64,000 bases of DNA. Origin: an uncultured Anaeromyxobacter sp. GTDB lineage: Bacteria; Myxococcota; Myxococcia; Myxococcales; Anaeromyxobacteraceae. The notes below the pieces were generated by a model. That model saw only the letters and a program-made list of their open reading frames with translations. It was not told the origin of the DNA and did not search any database. Where the stretch lies: contig CAIOAK010000015.1 in the NCBI GenBank assembly GCA_903855945.1, positions 62,001 through 126,000 of the forward strand, read 5' to 3'. The stretch's first letter is position 1; the number at the start of each line of letters is the position of its first letter. The position numbers were made by a program, and so were the translations under genes. Shown in pieces: positions 62,303 through 64,000 of the stretch.

Positions 62303-62308
62303 TATAAC
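62303..62308 (+). promoter_or_regulatory. -10-like TATAAC close to the prs start
   Basis: TATAAC ends nine bases before the prs ATG, so the transcript would have almost no leader; no ribosome site is visible. No good -35 at the right distance. Confidence 0.45.
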
Positions 62309-62317
62309 GCGCCGGTC

Positions 62318-63271
62318 ATGGGCAACCCCAACTTCTACAAGGTCTTCGCCGGCAACTCGAACCCGGCGCTGGCCAAGGCGGTGGTTCAGAACCTCGGCCG
62401 CGAGCTCTCCGCGGCCAGCGTCGGCTCCTTCTCGGACGGCGAGATCCAGGTGGAGATCGGGGAGAACGTGCGCGGCACCGACACGTTCATCATCCAGTCC
62501 ACGAGCCCCAACGCCAACCAGAACCTGATGGAGCTTCTCATCATGGCCGACGCGCTCAAGCGCTCGTCGGCCGGCTCCATCTGCGCGGTCATCCCGTACT
62601 ACGGGTATGCCCGGCAGGACCGCAAGGTGGCGCCGCGCGTCCCCATCACCGCGAAGCTCGTCGCCGACCTCATCGAGGCCGCCGGGGTCACCCGCGTGGT
62701 CTCCATGGACATGCACGCCGGGCAGATCCAGGGGTTCTTCAACATCCCCTTCGACCACCTCTACGCCGCGCCCGTCATGCTCGAGCACATGAAGCGGCAG
62801 TTCCCCGACCCCGAGAACCTGGTCATCGTCTCGCCCGACGCGGGCGGGGTGGAGCGCGCCCGGGCCTACTCGAAGCGGATGGGCTGCGCGCTCGGCATCG
62901 TGGACAAGCGGCGCACCAAGCCCAACGTGGCCGAGATCATGAACGTCATCGGCGACGTCTCCGGCAAGGTGGCCATCCTGCTCGACGACATGATCGACAC
63001 CGCCGGCACCCTCACCCAGGCCGCCGCCGCCATCCGGGAGAAGGGGGCCGTCCAGGTGTACGCCTACGCCACCCACGCGGTCCTCTCCGGGCCGGCGGTG
63101 GAGCGGATCACGAAGAGCCCGATCGAGTCGGTGCTCGTCACCGACTCCATCCCGCTGTCCGCCCAGGCCCAGGCCTGCCCCAAGATCCAGCAGGTCACCT
63201 CCGCCCGGCTGCTCGCCGAGGCGATCCGGCGGATCCAGAGCTCCGACTCGCTCTCCAGCCTCTTCGTCTGA
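62318..63271 (+). CDS. prs: Ribose-phosphate pyrophosphokinase
   Basis: 317 residues. Makes PRPP from ribose 5-phosphate and ATP. Seen: [36 protein letters not shown] near 92-101, [11 protein letters not shown] near 130, and the PRPP-loop [11 protein letters not shown] near 220. Supplies substrate for the nearby hpt. The ispE-spoVG-prs-rplY order is common in this lineage. Confidence 0.97.
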   Translation: MGNPNFYKVFAGNSNPALAKAVVQNLGRELSAASVGSFSDGEIQVEIGENVRGTDTFIIQSTSPNANQNLMELLIMADALKRSSAGSICAVIPYYGYARQDRKVAPRVPITAKLVADLIEAAGVTRVVSMDMHAGQIQGFFNIPFDHLYAAPVMLEHMKRQFPDPENLVIVSPDAGGVERARAYSKRMGCALGIVDKRRTKPNVAEIMNVIGDVSGKVAILLDDMIDTAGTLTQAAAAIREKGAVQVYAYATHAVLSGPAVERITKSPIESVLVTDSIPLSAQAQACPKIQQVTSARLLAEAIRRIQSSDSLSSLFV

Positions 63272-63280
63272 TCCAAGCCC

Positions 63281-63309
63281 TTGACGTGACCGGGGTTTGC
63301 GGCTAAAAG
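63281..63309 (+). promoter_or_regulatory. Putative rplY promoter
   Basis: TTGACG (63281-63286) and TAAAAG (63304-63309) with 17-base spacing, about 90 bases before the rplY start. The -10 lies inside a short GCGGCT..AGCCGC hairpin. Confidence 0.5.
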
Positions 63310-63333
63310 CCGCGCTCCATCCGTCTGCACCCA

Positions 63334-63381
63334 GGGCCGGGGTATTTCCACCACCGGCCCCTCGCGCGCCGAAGGGCGCGC
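63334..63381 (+). promoter_or_regulatory. Two stacked stem-loops in the rplY leader
   Basis: GGGCCGG/CCGGCCC arms (63334-63340 and 63354-63360) are followed at once by GCGCGCC-GAAG-GGCGCGC (63364-63381), 20 bases before the rplY ATG. The arrangement could be an autoregulatory r-protein leader or a prs terminator. Confidence 0.5.
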
Positions 63382-63400
63382 AGCCCGCTGGGAGGAATCC

Positions 63401-64000
63401 ATGGCCGATACTGCCTCCAACCTCGTCGCTGCCCAGTCCCGTACCGGGAAGGGCAAGGGCCCTGCGCGCCGCCTGCGCAACCAGGGGCTCATCCCCGCCG
63501 TCGTCTACGGGCTCCAGGCCCAGCCCACGCCCGTGTCGGTCGACCCGGCCGCGGTGATGAAGGCCATCGCCACCCCGCACAAGCGCAACACGCTCATCAC
63601 GCTGCAGCTGGAGAGCGGCGAGAAGCGGGTTCTCTTCAAGGACTACCAGGTCGATCCGGTCAGCCGCCGGCTCCTCCACGCCGACTTCCTCGAGGTGGCC
63701 CTCGACAAGCCGGTGCTCGTGAAGGTCCCGGTCGTCACCATCGGCAAGGCCGAGGGCGTGGCCGCGGGCGGCATCCTCTCCGTCTCCACCCACGAGGTGA
63801 CGGTGGAGGCCCTGCCCGACCGCATCCCGGTGCAGATCGAGGTGGACGTCACGCCCATCAAGATCGGCCACTCGCTCCACGTCTCGGAGCTGACGTCGCC
63901 CCCGGGCTCCAAGATCAAGTACGCCACCGACTACGTGATCGCCTACGTCGCCGTTCCCGAGAAGGAGGAGGAGGTCGTCGCTCCTGCCGCCGTCGCCGGG
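63401..64000 (+). CDS. rplY: Ribosomal protein L25/TL5/Ctc (partial, cut by window end)
   Basis: 200 codons are visible and the frame is open at the window edge. N-terminal L25 domain: QSRTGKGKGPARRLRNQGLIPAVVYG (about residues 12-37), YQVDPVSRRLLHADFLEV near 85, then the TL5-type C-terminal domain. The protein binds 5S rRNA. ATG at 63401 with GGAGG five bases before it. The Ala/Glu-rich end (PEKEEEVVAPAAVAG) is typical of long Ctc proteins. Confidence 0.95.
   Translation, partial: MADTASNLVAAQSRTGKGKGPARRLRNQGLIPAVVYGLQAQPTPVSVDPAAVMKAIATPHKRNTLITLQLESGEKRVLFKDYQVDPVSRRLLHADFLEVALDKPVLVKVPVVTIGKAEGVAAGGILSVSTHEVTVEALPDRIPVQIEVDVTPIKIGHSLHVSELTSPPGSKIKYATDYVIAYVAVPEKEEEVVAPAAVAG

Overview
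The window comes from a very GC-rich bacterium (roughly 70% G+C by eye). I infer a Myxococcota-type organism, most like Anaeromyxobacter. The reasons are a Ser/Thr kinase fused to TPRs, an HPr kinase/RapZ/mannose-type PTS cluster, liv-type ABC transport genes mixed with acyl-CoA ligases, and the codon bias. This is inference from content; no marker RNA gene is present. Coding density is above 90% and no gap exceeds 300 bases. I found no tRNA, rRNA, CRISPR array or insertion sequence.

Layout. 1-3134: tail of an upstream gene and a kinase-TPR receptor. 3116-10724 (minus): a glycosyltransferase behind a compact aromatic amino acid cluster, transcribed aroH, tyrA, aroA, aroE, aroC, aroK, aroB, aroQ, GT2. 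It covers every shikimate step after DAHP synthase, mostly with stop/start overlaps. 10737-18847 (minus): phenylacetate-CoA-ligase-like paaK and a complete liv ABC importer (livF, livK, livM, livH, livG) with a long-chain acyl-CoA ligase. The two blocks form one co-directional run of about 15.7 kb. 18938-23207: HIT, dtd, astA, a GlcG/HbpS-like protein, TfoX-N and an MFS exporter. 23254-27792: argC, a secreted VOC protein and argB, divergent from an M20 peptidase. 27799-35234: transglutaminase-like protein, DedA, two polytopic membrane proteins, SprT-like protein, RqcH/NFACT and a 25-residue Lys/Ala/Pro peptide gene. 35515-40657 (minus): phosphomannomutase, manC, Nudix, uppP, metK (cell-surface precursors and SAM). 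40744-47060 (minus): hprK, rapZ, PTS IIA, IIB, IIC, IID, HPr, EI. 47166-53232: DHH phosphoesterase, small membrane protein, dinB, a TetR regulator, a glycine-oxidase-like enzyme and a TPR/zincin protein. 53263-61051 (minus): glycogen/galactose genes (glgA, galT, GH57), an MFS transporter, two unknown proteins and hpt. 61116-64000 (plus): ispE, spoVG, prs, rplY (cut by the window end).

The most unusual signal is not a gene. A 15-bp palindrome, consensus TTCACTNNNAGTGAA (core TTCAC-N5-GTGAA), recurs in exact or one-mismatch form at 14 positions (13 loci, one a tandem pair) from 4962 to 60650, with two looser copies. Most lie inside conserved housekeeping genes. There the site is built from codons that are otherwise rare in this window (ACT, AGT, GAA, TTA, CTA, GCA, CCA), so the DNA word itself appears to be selected. 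argB has two copies abutting exactly. Another copy, with a weaker neighbour, lies in the only sizeable intergenic region, upstream of the 25-aa basic peptide gene. I propose a dense chromosomal binding site for an unidentified protein, either a nucleoid/segregation factor or a global regulator.

Other points: several genes (prs, hprK, an MFS gene, a 77-aa ORF, possibly thiO) have a -10-like hexamer only 6 to 9 nt before the start codon and no Shine-Dalgarno, suggesting leaderless transcripts. Mutually exclusive hairpins lie between ptsI and metK, and stacked hairpins precede rplY.
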